DNA of 64,000 nucleotides. Source: Bacillota bacterium (GTDB lineage: Bacteria > Bacillota > Clostridia > DSM-8532). Shown piece by piece: positions 18,036 to 27,112 of this stretch. The stretch covers positions 434,001-498,000 of the forward strand of contig JAEZTB010000042.1 in assembly GCA_023443745.1 (NCBI GenBank), given 5' to 3'. The notes below the pieces were generated by a model. That model searched no databases. It was not told the origin of the DNA and saw nothing but the letters and a program-made list of their open reading frames with translations. Made by a program: the position numbers and the translations under genes. Position 1 is the stretch's first letter, and every line of letters starts with the position of its first letter.

Positions 18036-19433
18036 TTATTTCGCTTTGGATACAATATCTTCACTGCGCTTCTTTATGTTTTCCAGAGTCTTGTCAAGGG
18101 ACTGTCCTCCAGTCAGATATGATTCATTTTCCTGGATATAGACATCCAGAACTTCTGTTTGACCGGGTCCTGCATAGGTGTATCTGTTCTCCACCTTTTC
18201 CGGATCAAACAATACTGCTTTAAGCGCTTCCAGGTCATAGAGGCTTTGGTCTTCACCTGCTATGGTTTTAATTGTAGCTTCAGCATCGGTTTTCTTCCAC
18301 GCAGACCACAGCTTGTGACCGTATTCCAGGCCGTCAGATGTCAATGCTCTTAAGAACTTATATGCTTCATCCTTGTTTTTGGATTTTGCATTTACGCTCC
18401 AGCCGCAGCCGGCGCCGTCCGCTGCCGAAGTATTTGGCTTGCAGCTTTCATCCCAGCGCGGGAAAGTGGCGAAGGTGGTTTTGAAGGTGTGAGGATATTT
18501 GTCCAAGAGCTGGATATCGGAAATCATCCAGGCCCCCATGATGGTCATGCCAGCTTTGCCGCTGAAGAATACGTTCCTGTAGGCAAGCTTCTGTGATGCG
18601 ATATCAATATATGGAACCTGACATTTGTCGACATTTTCCAGATCATAACGGAACTGCATGCCATCTCTGAAAATCGGGTTGTCAAAGCCCAGTTTTCCAT
18701 CGGGAGTAAAATAGGGATTGTCCATTACTTTGCTCTGAATGCCGATAGCAAAGAACCATTCCCAGTTGTGCATGTATGAGCCGTATACCTTATTGGCTCC
18801 TTCACCCTTTGTCATTTTTTTGGCATACTCCCTGTAATCCGACCATGTCCAATCTCTAGCAGGAACAGGAAGGTTCGCGGCATCCAGCATATCTTTGTTG
18901 ATGAAAACGAGCCAGTTGGTCAGCTGTTCCGTGATTGCATATGTTTTATTGTCGATTGAGATGATTCCGCCATATTCATCTTCAAGAACGATACCTTCTT
19001 TTGCGGCATAACCATCTAGAGGCTCCAATACTCCTGACTGAGCCTTTGTTGAGACTTCAGCCAATGTGGCGCTTTTGATCAGGTCAATTTGTTCTCCTGC
19101 AGACACCATGATATTAACTTTCTTTGCATATTCATCATAGTTGAAGTTGGCAACCAGAGGAGCCATTTCAATTTTCACACCAGGATTGTTTTTCTGGTAT
19201 GCTTCGATGAATTCAGGGTATTTACGATTGGCATTGGTAGCCTCATCCGACTCGGTATAGAACTTGATCAAAACATCCTTTTTGACTTCCTCCGGTTTTT
19301 TTTCCGCCGCAGGTTGAGTCTGGGAAGCTGCATCTGTTGACGGGGGCTTTTGCCCACCACAGCCTGATAATAGCGCTGTCAGCGTAAAAATGAGGATAAG
19401 TACGGGAACTAGATTTTTGAAACACTTTTTCAT
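18036..19433 (-). CDS. Sugar ABC transporter substrate-binding lipoprotein
   Basis: Extracellular family 1 solute-binding protein, 465 residues. The signal peptide ends in lipobox LLSGC (Cys near residue 25). A Gln/Pro/Lys-rich linker is followed by the two-lobed binding fold with features such as GAWMISDIQLLDKYP and DGAGCGWSVNAKSKNKDEAYKFLRAL near the C-terminal third, typical of oligosaccharide binders. The ATG at 19433 follows GGAGG by 7 bases. It is third in the operon after two permeases. The ligand cannot be read from sequence; the neighbouring carbohydrate-binding protein suggests a plant or algal polysaccharide fragment. Confidence 0.92.
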   Translation of the reverse strand: MKKCFKNLVPVLILIFTLTALLSGCGGQKPPSTDAASQTQPAAEKKPEEVKKDVLIKFYTESDEATNANRKYPEFIEAYQKNNPGVKIEMAPLVANFNYDEYAKKVNIMVSAGEQIDLIKSATLAEVSTKAQSGVLEPLDGYAAKEGIVLEDEYGGIISIDNKTYAITEQLTNWLVFINKDMLDAANLPVPARDWTWSDYREYAKKMTKGEGANKVYGSYMHNWEWFFAIGIQSKVMDNPYFTPDGKLGFDNPIFRDGMQFRYDLENVDKCQVPYIDIASQKLAYRNVFFSGKAGMTIMGAWMISDIQLLDKYPHTFKTTFATFPRWDESCKPNTSAADGAGCGWSVNAKSKNKDEAYKFLRALTSDGLEYGHKLWSAWKKTDAEATIKTIAGEDQSLYDLEALKAVLFDPEKVENRYTYAGPGQTEVLDVYIQENESYLTGGQSLDKTLENIKKRSEDIVSKAK

Positions 19434-19491
19434 TTTTAGTCCTCCCATTTATTGATAATAACAGCTTTTGCCGCTATCTCCAAATAGAATT

Positions 19492-20367
19492 TCAGCCTTT
19501 TACACTCCCGGCCGTTATGCCTTCAATGACGTTCTTCTGTCCGATGGCAAATACAATGAACAGGGGAAGAATAGCTGATACCGCCGCTGCCATAATCAGC
19601 GAATAAAAACTTCCATATTTGTCGGAAAACATTTTTACACCAAGCTGTATGGTAAAAAGCTTCGGATTGGTAAGAAAAATAAGGGGATTTTGATAATCGT
19701 TCCACGTCCATATGAATTTTAGAATGGCCAGTGTGGCAAGCGACGGCCTTACCAATGGGAGTATAATCCGCCAGTAGATTAAAAGGTGCCCGGCTCCGTC
19801 CATCCGCGCTGCATCTGATAATTCCATAGGGATGCCCATCATGGCCTGACGTAAAAAGAAAATGGTAGTTATGCTGAACATAACACTGGCGATGATGCAA
19901 ATATGCGAGTCATAGATTCCCAGCCACTTAAAGTACATAAACCTGGGAAGGATCGTAACCTGATCCGGAATAATCATTGTCGCAATGTAAAGGATAAAAA
20001 GCTTGTCCCGGCCGGCAAAACGCACTTTGGAAAAGCCGTAGGCAGCAAGACTTCCTATAAGCAATGCGATAAAGGTTGAAATCACGGTTACCTTAATGGA
20101 ATTGAAATAGTACAATGCAAAGGGAGTTTCTCCAGCCCAGACATCCTTGTAGTTTTCTATAAGTCTGATCCTTTGGGGTATCCATTCTATTGGAAATTTG
20201 AAGACGTCCACTTCATACTTCATTGATGCGGAAATCATCCAGACGAAGGGAATAACCATGCCAACGCCGAATGCAGCGATAATAATAGTAGTAATAAGCT
20301 TTACGATATTTATTTTTTTAAATTGATTTGTTTTAATTACTGCCGTTGCTCCTTGTAGTTTTAGCAT
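19492..20367 (-). CDS. Carbohydrate ABC transporter permease, MalG type
   Basis: Inner-membrane permease of 291 residues with six predicted helices. The EAA loop that docks the ATPase reads ELSDAARMDGAGHLLIYWRIILPL near residue 185-208. The gene starts 3 bases after the upstream permease gene, with a GAGGAGG site inside that gene's end. No transport ATPase gene is nearby, so a shared MsmX-like ATPase encoded elsewhere is expected. Confidence 0.93.
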   Translation of the reverse strand: MLKLQGATAVIKTNQFKKINIVKLITTIIIAAFGVGMVIPFVWMISASMKYEVDVFKFPIEWIPQRIRLIENYKDVWAGETPFALYYFNSIKVTVISTFIALLIGSLAAYGFSKVRFAGRDKLFILYIATMIIPDQVTILPRFMYFKWLGIYDSHICIIASVMFSITTIFFLRQAMMGIPMELSDAARMDGAGHLLIYWRIILPLVRPSLATLAILKFIWTWNDYQNPLIFLTNPKLFTIQLGVKMFSDKYGSFYSLIMAAAVSAILPLFIVFAIGQKNVIEGITAGSVKG

Positions 20368-20370
20368 GTC

Positions 20371-21276
20371 TTATGCCTCCTCAACCCACTTTTTTCGGCC
20401 CTGCCATTGTAAAAAGGTTATAATGAAGATCACGATAAATAAAATGATTGTTATTGCAGAGCCGTAACCAATCTTGTTGTAGCGGAAGGTGACCTTGTAG
20501 AGGTAATAAACCAGCACGGACGTGGCATTTCCCGGACCGCCTTCCGTCAGTACCTGAATCTGGTCAAAAACTCTGAAGGTAGACATGATCTCTGTAATCA
20601 TCAAGAAAAATAAAGTGGGTGTGACCATGGGCAGGGTGATGTATCTAAATTTACTGAACCAATTAGCGCCATCAATATCGGAAGATTCATACAACTCATG
20701 AGGAATCGCTTGAAGTCCGGCAATGAAAATAATAATATCGTACCCTATGTTCTGCCACGAATACATGGCTGCAACACTGAACAACGCCCAATTCCGATCG
20801 GTCAGCCAATTGGGCGGGCTCGAAATACCGATGGACTTCAGTATATCGTTAATAGGGCCAAAGGAAGGTTGCAGAAGGAACATCCATACCGTAGCGATGG
20901 CGACAGTACTCGATATATACGGCAGAAAATATACTGTTTTCATGATGTTTTTGCCATAGCACTGTTTGTTGATCAGGACCGCTATAAGGAGCCCCAGACT
21001 TAATTGTAACGGTATAGTATAGAGTGCAAATAAAATGTTATTTTTTAAGGACGTGAAAAAAACAGGATCCGTAAACATGTCTGCATAATTTCTGAGGCCT
21101 ATAAATTTAATCTTGGAAATAGAAGAAATCATATTCCAATCCGTAAAGCTTAACACCAAAGAAAGCAACAATGGAACAACGGAAAAAATTAAAACACCAA
21201 GCAAGCTGAGACCGATAAACATAAACCCTGTGAAATTTTCATTTTTGTCCAATGCTACAGATTTGTATCGAGTCAT
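20371..21276 (-). CDS. Carbohydrate ABC transporter permease, MalF type
   Basis: A 301-residue permease with six predicted helices, pairing with the MalG-type permease downstream. The EAA loop ELYESSDIDGANWFSKFRYI is near residue 200. The ATG at 21276 is preceded by GAGGTGATC; an in-frame extension to 21321 has no site. It is the first gene of the six-gene minus-strand operon (two permeases, binding protein, kinase, regulator, dehydrogenase). Confidence 0.92.
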   Translation of the reverse strand: MTRYKSVALDKNENFTGFMFIGLSLLGVLIFSVVPLLLSLVLSFTDWNMISSISKIKFIGLRNYADMFTDPVFFTSLKNNILFALYTIPLQLSLGLLIAVLINKQCYGKNIMKTVYFLPYISSTVAIATVWMFLLQPSFGPINDILKSIGISSPPNWLTDRNWALFSVAAMYSWQNIGYDIIIFIAGLQAIPHELYESSDIDGANWFSKFRYITLPMVTPTLFFLMITEIMSTFRVFDQIQVLTEGGPGNATSVLVYYLYKVTFRYNKIGYGSAITIILFIVIFIITFLQWQGRKKWVEEA

Positions 21277-21332
21277 TTTGATCACCTCGATAATGATTAT
21301 AAAGGCGCTCCATCGGATCACAAACTCTTGAA

Positions 21333-21388
21333 TTTTTACATTTTTGGTTCATTTTTTTACATTACTGCAAAAAAGAAAAATGTAAAAA
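21333..21388. promoter_or_regulatory. Candidate operator: perfect 13-bp inverted repeat between divergent operons
   Basis: TTTTTACATTTTT at 21333-21345 is repeated exactly in reverse complement at 21376-21388. A third partial copy (TTTTTACATT, 21354-21363) lies between them. The position, between the ABC operon and the divergent secreted protein, fits a binding region for the YesN-type regulator. Confidence 0.45.
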
Positions 21389-21478
21389 GAAGAGCGGAAT
21401 AGGTAAAAAAGTAAATATAGATAAACTATTTTTATAGACCTTATAATTTATTTACTATATTTATTAAAAGGAGTTGAT

Positions 21479-23524
21479 GTGTGTATGAGCGGTAAACTGA
21501 AATTCTTAACAATATTATTGGTATTGGCCTTGACGATATCAATAATAGTACCAGCCAGGATTTCGTCGGCAGCTACTACGAACGTAGCACTAGGGAAGGT
21601 TCCGACTTGCAGTGGAGCAATAAGCAATGCCGCACTGACTACGGACGGAAACACGAGTACTGCCAATTACTGTTCTGTTGCAACCGGAGTGACATGGATA
21701 AAAATTGACTTAGGAGCAAGTTTTAACATCAATAAGGTAAATCTGTGGCACTATTACGGTGATGGCAGGACTTTCCGCGATGTCATTGTACAGCTTTCAA
21801 ACGACTCGGACTTCAGCACAAAAACCACCGTATTCAATAATGATGCGGACAATAGTGCGGGACAGGGCACAGGGACTGATGCAGAGTATGCAGAAACCAG
21901 CGCCGGAAAGGAGATAAGCTTCTCAACAGTCAATGCGCGGTACATCAGATTGTTTACAAATGGTAATACAGTGAATAATTATGGTTACTATGTTGAAGTG
22001 CAGGCATGGACAGCTGATGGTGGTGAAACACCAACGCCTACACCAACCTCTACACCGGACCCCGGAACAGGTGTCAAATATGAGGATTTTGAAGATGGTG
22101 TTGCCGATGGTTTCGCAGTGGATGCCGGCACCTATTCCATCATTACAGACGGGACAAAGGTCTATAATACAACATCCGCTACTGCCCGCTCCGTTGTGGG
22201 TAATATCACAACGACCAATCAGACGGTTGAAGCGAAGGTGAAGGTAGCCGGATGGTCGGCAACAATAGGAAGAACTGCCGGGTTGCTCGGAAGATTTAAT
22301 GATTCCAGCAACTATTATCTTTTTATCTGGGAGGATAATAACCTTCATATAAAAAGAAAAGTCAACGGTACGGTTACAAGTCTTGTCAATAAGTCGTACA
22401 CCTTTGATCTGGACACCTGGTACACCTTTAAAGGTGAAATATCAGGCGCGAACCTGGACTTTTATGTAAATGGCACAAAGGAGCTTTCCGTGGCGGACAG
22501 CAGTATTGCAGCAGGAAAGGTTGGTGTGGTCTCATTCAATGGAGATGTAAGGTATGACGACTTTAGCTACACAGATACCAACACACCGACTCCTACGCCT
22601 ACTCCTACACCTACTCCTACACCCACTCCTACACCCACTCCTACGCCCATACCCGGAGGCACGGATTTGTTCGGTATAACAAAAATGTACGAAACAAAGA
22701 CGAACGGGCGGGAATGGTACTCCAATTGGACACAGAATATGGCGAAGCAATGGAGCGGAACCTGTTCGTTTGACCCCTTGCTGAATTTCAACAACGGCAG
22801 TCAGTACGTAGAAATAGCAACGGTAAACGGAGATAAGGAACTGATCATTACAAGCAACGATCCTGACAACAATTATCCGAGAATTTATATAGGAAATGCA
22901 TCAACAAACGACTTCTGGGATAATGTAGAAGTAACCTTCTACTGCAAACCGGTTTCACTATCCAGTAATATTTGCGGATGGGGCGGTTTGCAAGCTTCCA
23001 TAAAGACAACACATTTCCCGGATGGTTCTAACAATAATGCGGTTAATGATGATTGCAGGGGATATGGCGGGCGAATAACCTATGATGGAGATGCCGACAT
23101 TGAAAAGGAGCTGTGCCATTCTCCCAATAAAAATACCAGAACTACTAACCTTTATCCATGGGGGAACGGCGTTTATATGCCGCTGAATCAATGGATCGGT
23201 TACAAGTTTATTGGTACATCATGTGCCGGAGGTACGAAGGTCCATTTGAAGCTTTATATAGACACGGTCAGCAATGGCGACCTGTCCAAGCAGCAATGGA
23301 CCCTGCTCAAGGACATAACGGATGAGGATGGCATAACATCCATATGGCCTTCAGGAGTTAGCAACACGGCTGCTTCCTCATACAGAACAGGAAGTCCTTA
23401 TGTAGGCAAAGCACTTGTTGGTGATAACAGAACTTCTCAAAAATGGATCTACATAAGAACTGATGGTGTACGGGAACAACGTTATAAATACATGAGCATC
23501 AGAGAAATCAATCCCGAACCATAG
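21479..23524 (+). CDS. Secreted multidomain carbohydrate-binding protein (CBM32-like, LamG-like, unknown C-terminal domain)
   Basis: A 681-residue extracellular protein. A signal peptide (about 1-32, ending ARISSAA) is followed by an F5/8-type discoidin module (about 35-175, NVALGKVPTCSG, WIKIDLGASFNINKVNLWHYYGDGRTFRDVIVQLSND), a Pro-Thr linker, a laminin-G/3-keto-disaccharide-hydrolase-like beta sandwich (about 200-365), a second Pro-Thr linker, and a 300-residue C-terminal domain I do not recognise. The last may be a jelly-roll lyase or hydrolase. Start is GTG at 21479 (5 bases from AAGGAG) or ATG at 21485. It is divergent from the sugar ABC operon and probably supplies its substrate. Confidence 0.8.
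   Translation: MCMSGKLKFLTILLVLALTISIIVPARISSAATTNVALGKVPTCSGAISNAALTTDGNTSTANYCSVATGVTWIKIDLGASFNINKVNLWHYYGDGRTFRDVIVQLSNDSDFSTKTTVFNNDADNSAGQGTGTDAEYAETSAGKEISFSTVNARYIRLFTNGNTVNNYGYYVEVQAWTADGGETPTPTPTSTPDPGTGVKYEDFEDGVADGFAVDAGTYSIITDGTKVYNTTSATARSVVGNITTTNQTVEAKVKVAGWSATIGRTAGLLGRFNDSSNYYLFIWEDNNLHIKRKVNGTVTSLVNKSYTFDLDTWYTFKGEISGANLDFYVNGTKELSVADSSIAAGKVGVVSFNGDVRYDDFSYTDTNTPTPTPTPTPTPTPTPTPTPTPIPGGTDLFGITKMYETKTNGREWYSNWTQNMAKQWSGTCSFDPLLNFNNGSQYVEIATVNGDKELIITSNDPDNNYPRIYIGNASTNDFWDNVEVTFYCKPVSLSSNICGWGGLQASIKTTHFPDGSNNNAVNDDCRGYGGRITYDGDADIEKELCHSPNKNTRTTNLYPWGNGVYMPLNQWIGYKFIGTSCAGGTKVHLKLYIDTVSNGDLSKQQWTLLKDITDEDGITSIWPSGVSNTAASSYRTGSPYVGKALVGDNRTSQKWIYIRTDGVREQRYKYMSIREINPEP
22586..22650 (+). 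repeat. In-frame hexanucleotide repeat coding a Pro-Thr linker
   Basis: About eleven tandem copies of a six-base unit (consensus ACtCCT with third-base changes) code alternating Pro and Thr between domains. Copy-number changes of one unit keep the frame, so linker length may vary between strains. Confidence 0.8.
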
Positions 23525-23555
23525 GCGTATGGATTTGACAAAAGGATGGAGTCCA

Positions 23556-24320
23556 ATGATTTATACAGGTCTGGTATCGGTCACATTTCGTCAATTGAAA
23601 CCAATAGAAATCATCAGGCTTGTAAAAAAGGCAGGTCTGGATGGAATTGAGTGGGGTGGCGATATCCATGTGCCTCATGGAGATATTCACACTGCGATTG
23701 AAACATTTAAAATGACTGAGGATGAAGGTTTGCACATTGCGGCATATGGCTCCTACTACCAGGTAGGATGTCAAACAGATAAGGAATCGTTTGAAGCTAT
23801 CCTTGGTACGGCTGTTGCATTGCATGCGCCTACCATCAGGGTATGGGCCGGAAATCTGGCTTCAAATGTAACAAATAAAGCTACCCGGGAAAGCATCATT
23901 GCCGACACCGTCCGAATAGCAGATATTGCTGCGAAGGCAGGGGTTACCATTTCATTTGAGTACCACCCTGACACCTTGACTGATACATCGGAGTCGGCAT
24001 GTCGTCTCATGAATGAAGTAAGCCGCCATAATATTAGAAGCTACTGGCAGATCAATACGGACGATGATCAGGACAGCCGGGTAGCCAGCCTTTATAACAT
24101 CATTCCATGGCTTAGTAACGTGCATGTTTCCTGTGTACGGAATAATGCAAATGTGGAGTTGATTCATGGGAGTGATGAGTGGATGGGGTATATTAACGTG
24201 CTGCAAAAATTAGAAGACGAACGGTTTTGTATGATTGAATTTGTTAAAGATCATAATCCGGATCAATTTCTTAGAGATGCTGATGTCCTTAAAGGCTTTT
24301 TATCAGGCACCACCCGTTAA
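23556..24320 (+). CDS. Sugar phosphate isomerase/epimerase family TIM-barrel protein
   Basis: A 254-residue xylose-isomerase-like TIM barrel (AP endonuclease 2 superfamily). It starts MIYTGLVSVTFRQLKP, has the metal-ligand strands GIEWGGDIHV near residue 33 and VTISFEYHPDTLTD near 130, and a final MIEFVKDH strand with Glu near 228. The ATG at 23556 is preferred over 23529 because of a GGAG site just upstream. It follows the secreted binding protein by 31 bases and ends at a terminator. Probably isomerises or epimerises the imported sugar; the substrate is unknown. Confidence 0.83.
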   Translation: MIYTGLVSVTFRQLKPIEIIRLVKKAGLDGIEWGGDIHVPHGDIHTAIETFKMTEDEGLHIAAYGSYYQVGCQTDKESFEAILGTAVALHAPTIRVWAGNLASNVTNKATRESIIADTVRIADIAAKAGVTISFEYHPDTLTDTSESACRLMNEVSRHNIRSYWQINTDDDQDSRVASLYNIIPWLSNVHVSCVRNNANVELIHGSDEWMGYINVLQKLEDERFCMIEFVKDHNPDQFLRDADVLKGFLSGTTR

Positions 24321-24341
24321 CGTAATCTGAGATATGCTAAG

Positions 24342-24385
24342 AAAAAAACCCACTGGAGCCATTGCCTCAAGTGGGTTTTAAACTT
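24342..24385. terminator. Bidirectional terminator
   Basis: A 10-bp stem AAAACCCACT/AGTGGGTTTT (24345-24354 with 24370-24379) flanked by an A-run on the left and T-rich sequence on the right. It serves the isomerase gene on the plus strand and the flavoprotein gene on the minus strand. Confidence 0.8.
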
Positions 24386-24409
24386 TTAATTATATATCAA
24401 GAGTCTTTT

Positions 24410-25507
24410 CTATTGTCCATGTTTTGTCACAGCATCATTATACTCGCTAGTCAAAGTATTCATTAGCTCCTCAACCGAAACAATCTTATCCGCTCGATAT
24501 GCATTTTCTCCCGCAAAGGCGAATCCATGCCTGAGTTTTCCTATCTTGGCATTCATAAGGGCAAGAGCAATACAGTAGGGACTCTTTTCAACATCGCATG
24601 TAATAATGCAGTGGTACGGACATTTATACGGTTTTTTGTTTCCTTTATTGACATCCTCTAGAAACTCGTTAACTATAGCTCTTCCTGGCATGCCAACAGG
24701 GCTTTTGATAATTCCGATATCCTCTTTTTTGCAGTTTATGTAAGTATTCTTAAAGTCCTCTGACCCATCACATTCAGTCGTTGTGACAAAGCGTGTTGCC
24801 ATTTGAACCCCATCTGCACCTAATTGCAGGAACTTATAAATGTCTTCTCCTGAATAAATACCCCCTCCAGCAACAACAGAGATGGCCTTACCAGCTTTAT
24901 CCTCTATCTTTTTCACCTCATCGATAACCTCAACCACTAGCTTTTCAAGCTTATACTCGGGGTCGGTGAGGTTCTCAGCTGAAAAACCCAGGTGCCCACC
25001 AGCCATGGGACCTTCAACTACAACTGCATCCGGAGCATATCTATATTTTTCAAACCACCTTTTTCCAATAAGTCCCGCCGCTCTTGCGGAGGATATGATG
25101 GGCACAAGCTTGGTATGCCTTTCTTCACTTAAGAATGAAGGCAAATTCAGCGGAAGTCCCGCACCTGCAAAGATGACGTCAATTTTTTCTTCAATTGAGG
25201 CCTTCACCATTTCAGCAAAATTTGACATAGCCACCATAATATTGACGCCTAGAATACCTTTAGTCTTCTCTCTAGCCTTTTTGATTTCATTTTTTAAAGC
25301 GTTTATGTTTGCCTGGAGAAAATCCTTTGAACATTCCTTTTCAAACATACCTACACCAGCGGCTGAAATAACCCCAATACCACCTGCATTAGCAACTGCT
25401 GATGCAAGGCCGTTTAAAGAAATTCCAACACCCATGCCACCTTGGATAATAGGCACCCTGGCTGTGAGATTTCCTATGCTTAAGCATTTACCATTAAAAG
25501 AAAGCAT
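24410..25507 (-). CDS. Nitronate monooxygenase-like FMN oxidoreductase
   Basis: A 365-residue FMN-dependent TIM barrel of the 2-nitropropane dioxygenase/FabK family. Signature stretches: RVPIIQGGMGVGIS near residue 17, GGIGVISAAGVG, VVEGPMAGGHLGF near 162 (the catalytic His), and GGGIYSGEDIYKFLQLGADGVQMATRF (phosphate-binding, 208-235). The C-terminal part has a Cys-rich segment (KCPYHCIITCDVEKSPYC), common in clostridial members, whose role is unclear. FabK-type enoyl reductase is the main alternative; FabK genes normally sit among fatty-acid genes, absent here. AAGGAG precedes the ATG. Monocistronic. Confidence 0.85.
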   Translation of the reverse strand: MLSFNGKCLSIGNLTARVPIIQGGMGVGISLNGLASAVANAGGIGVISAAGVGMFEKECSKDFLQANINALKNEIKKAREKTKGILGVNIMVAMSNFAEMVKASIEEKIDVIFAGAGLPLNLPSFLSEERHTKLVPIISSARAAGLIGKRWFEKYRYAPDAVVVEGPMAGGHLGFSAENLTDPEYKLEKLVVEVIDEVKKIEDKAGKAISVVAGGGIYSGEDIYKFLQLGADGVQMATRFVTTTECDGSEDFKNTYINCKKEDIGIIKSPVGMPGRAIVNEFLEDVNKGNKKPYKCPYHCIITCDVEKSPYCIALALMNAKIGKLRHGFAFAGENAYRADKIVSVEELMNTLTSEYNDAVTKHGQ

Positions 25508-25645
25508 AATGATTCTCCTTTTTCCCCAACTTATTATTTATAAAATTGTAAACCAAGTAAATCGCATGATAATCATCTGTTTCTATTATCTGATTATATC
25601 ATTAGGTAATATTATTGGCAATGAAATTTGCGTACGGGTTATTTA

Positions 25646-25692
25646 CAATAAAAAGAGACCTGCTGCCTTAAATAAGCTGTACAGGTCTTTTT
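25646..25692 (-). terminator. Terminator after the 86-residue hypothetical gene
   Basis: Stem AGACCTG/CAGGTCT (25656-25662 with 25682-25688) with a T-rich tail on the minus strand, 45 bases after the stop codon. Confidence 0.6.
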
Positions 25693-25736
25693 TATTAAGT
25701 ACCCTCATAATAGATGTAGAGCGATATTCTTCTTAT

Positions 25737-25997
25737 TTATTTAAAAATATCTTGAACTGCTTTGTTAATCAGGCTTATGACCTGTTCTTCTTTGTCATTG
25801 TGTGGTATACAGTTTTTTTGCCACTCGTCAAGCAATACCGCCGCCATTTCATTACCGTCTTTGGCTTTTTTAAATACATGCTTGAAGGTTTCCTTCTCCG
25901 GAACAGTGACCCTATTATTAGAAATATCCTTATTATCCTTGGTACGGTGTGACCGAATATGATTTATTGACGCTATTTGTGCTCTATCATACTGCAT
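25737..25997 (-). CDS. Small protein of unknown function
   Basis: An 86-residue soluble, charged protein (many Lys, Asp, Glu, Asn) with no recognised domain, signal peptide or cysteine cluster. The second half (FKHVFKKAKDGNEMAAVLLDEWQKNC and EEQVISLINKAVQDIF) looks helical. The ATG at 25997 lies 9 bases from a GGAGG site; the ATG at 26003 is only 3 bases from it, and the longer frame to 26051 has no site. It has its own terminator, which supports a real gene. Confidence 0.6.
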   Translation of the reverse strand: MQYDRAQIASINHIRSHRTKDNKDISNNRVTVPEKETFKHVFKKAKDGNEMAAVLLDEWQKNCIPHNDKEEQVISLINKAVQDIFK

Positions 25998-26134
25998 TAC
26001 CATACGCCTCCAATAAACATTATACCGGCCGTAAGTGCTGCCGCCTTTCATCGGTTTTACATAGTTTTTAAATAGAAATGTAAAACAATATTAATATTTT
26101 AACTTACTAATTTTTGTCAATAAATAATCTGTAA

Positions 26135-26179
26135 GTCCTATGAGTATAGGACCTTAGACCTATATCCTCATCATAGGAC
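26135..26179. repeat. Interrupted palindrome in the 377-base gap before the AgrA-like gene
   Basis: GTCCTATGA (26135-26143) and its exact complement TCATAGGAC (26171-26179) enclose a second 6-bp pair (26145-26150 with 26159-26164). No T-run follows. The rest of 25998-26374 is AT-rich and holds only the promoter listed separately. Confidence 0.5.
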
Positions 26180-26313
26180 CTGGTTTCATCCGTTATCAAT
26201 ATGGGTGAAGGTAACCCCCCTTGAACTTGAACTACTCATGTGAACAGTTATTAATAGCAGAAAATAAGTAAATGCTTGTAATTTACTCAATCTTACACAA
26301 TCAGACAAAATTA

Positions 26314-26342
26314 TTGTAATTTCAACTCTTCTTTGCTATAAC
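26314..26342 (+). promoter_or_regulatory. Sigma-A promoter of the AgrA/AgrC-like operon
   Basis: TTGTAA (26314-26319) and TATAAC (26337-26342) with a 17-base spacer, about 30 bases before the response-regulator start. Confidence 0.6.
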
Positions 26343-26374
26343 AAATAGCATATACTGCCATAAAGGAGAAGCTT

Positions 26375-27112
26375 ATGTTGAAGATTGTAATTTGTGATGA
26401 CCAGCCGAGAGAGCTGAAAATCATGGACGAATATATAACAGAATACCTTGACGCGCACACATTGGAAGCAGAGATGAAAGAATTTGCTCACCCCGATGCG
26501 TTACTGACCACCATTGAAACCGAGAGCTTTCATCTCTACATATTGGATATTGTCATGCCTATGGTCAGCGGCATTGAGCTTGGTAAAGAAATTCGCCGCC
26601 TTGACCGTCAGGCACAGATTATCTACGCCACTACCGAACCGCAGTTTGCCTTGCAGGCCTATGCCGCAAGCCCTGTCAATTATCTGATTAAGCCGATTGA
26701 TAGGCAGCAGTTGTTTGACACCCTCGCTTTTGCTATCTCAAAAATAGACTTATCCGAAGAACAGACATTTACCGTTAAAACCGCCAAGAGCCTGCGGGTA
26801 TTCAATCTGTCTGATATTCTTTGCTGCGAATACCGCAGCCATGCTGTCGTCTTTACCCTGATGAGTGGCGAAGATGTCATCAGCCGTACCATCCGGGAAA
26901 GCTTTGCGGAATATAGTATTCCCATCCTGAAGGATACTCGTTTTTTACAATGCCATACCTCGTACCTCGTGAATATGCGGCGGGTGGAAGGTTTTGCAAA
27001 GGACAGATTCATATTGCGCGGTGGAAAGGTTGTTCCCATTGCGGCAAAGCAATACCCCGCAGTACGGGATCAATACATGAACTTTCTTATGGCAAAGGAG
27101 GTGGGCAGATGA
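26375..27112 (+). CDS. LytTR-family response regulator (AgrA-like)
   Basis: A 245-residue regulator with a receiver domain (DD at 8-9, phospho-acceptor D58 in LYILDIVMPMVSG, conserved Lys in NYLIKPI) and a LytTR DNA-binding domain (about 140-240, with RFLQCHTSYLVNMRRV and GGKVVPIAAKQYPAVRDQYMNFL). AAGGAG precedes the ATG. Its stop overlaps the kinase start as ATGA, so they are translationally coupled. LytTR proteins bind direct repeats about 21 bases apart; such a pair occurs at 28451-28481. GC content is higher than in the flanking genes. Confidence 0.93.
   Translation: MLKIVICDDQPRELKIMDEYITEYLDAHTLEAEMKEFAHPDALLTTIETESFHLYILDIVMPMVSGIELGKEIRRLDRQAQIIYATTEPQFALQAYAASPVNYLIKPIDRQQLFDTLAFAISKIDLSEEQTFTVKTAKSLRVFNLSDILCCEYRSHAVVFTLMSGEDVISRTIRESFAEYSIPILKDTRFLQCHTSYLVNMRRVEGFAKDRFILRGGKVVPIAAKQYPAVRDQYMNFLMAKEVGR

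Noticed and set aside
22586..22650. Short tandem repeat as a CRISPR array
   Set aside because: The unit is six bases, without spacers, and is in frame within a coding region.
24882..25952. Long plus-strand open frame of 356 codons
   Set aside because: It lies antisense to the flavoprotein gene, has no ribosome binding site and its translation shows no family features.
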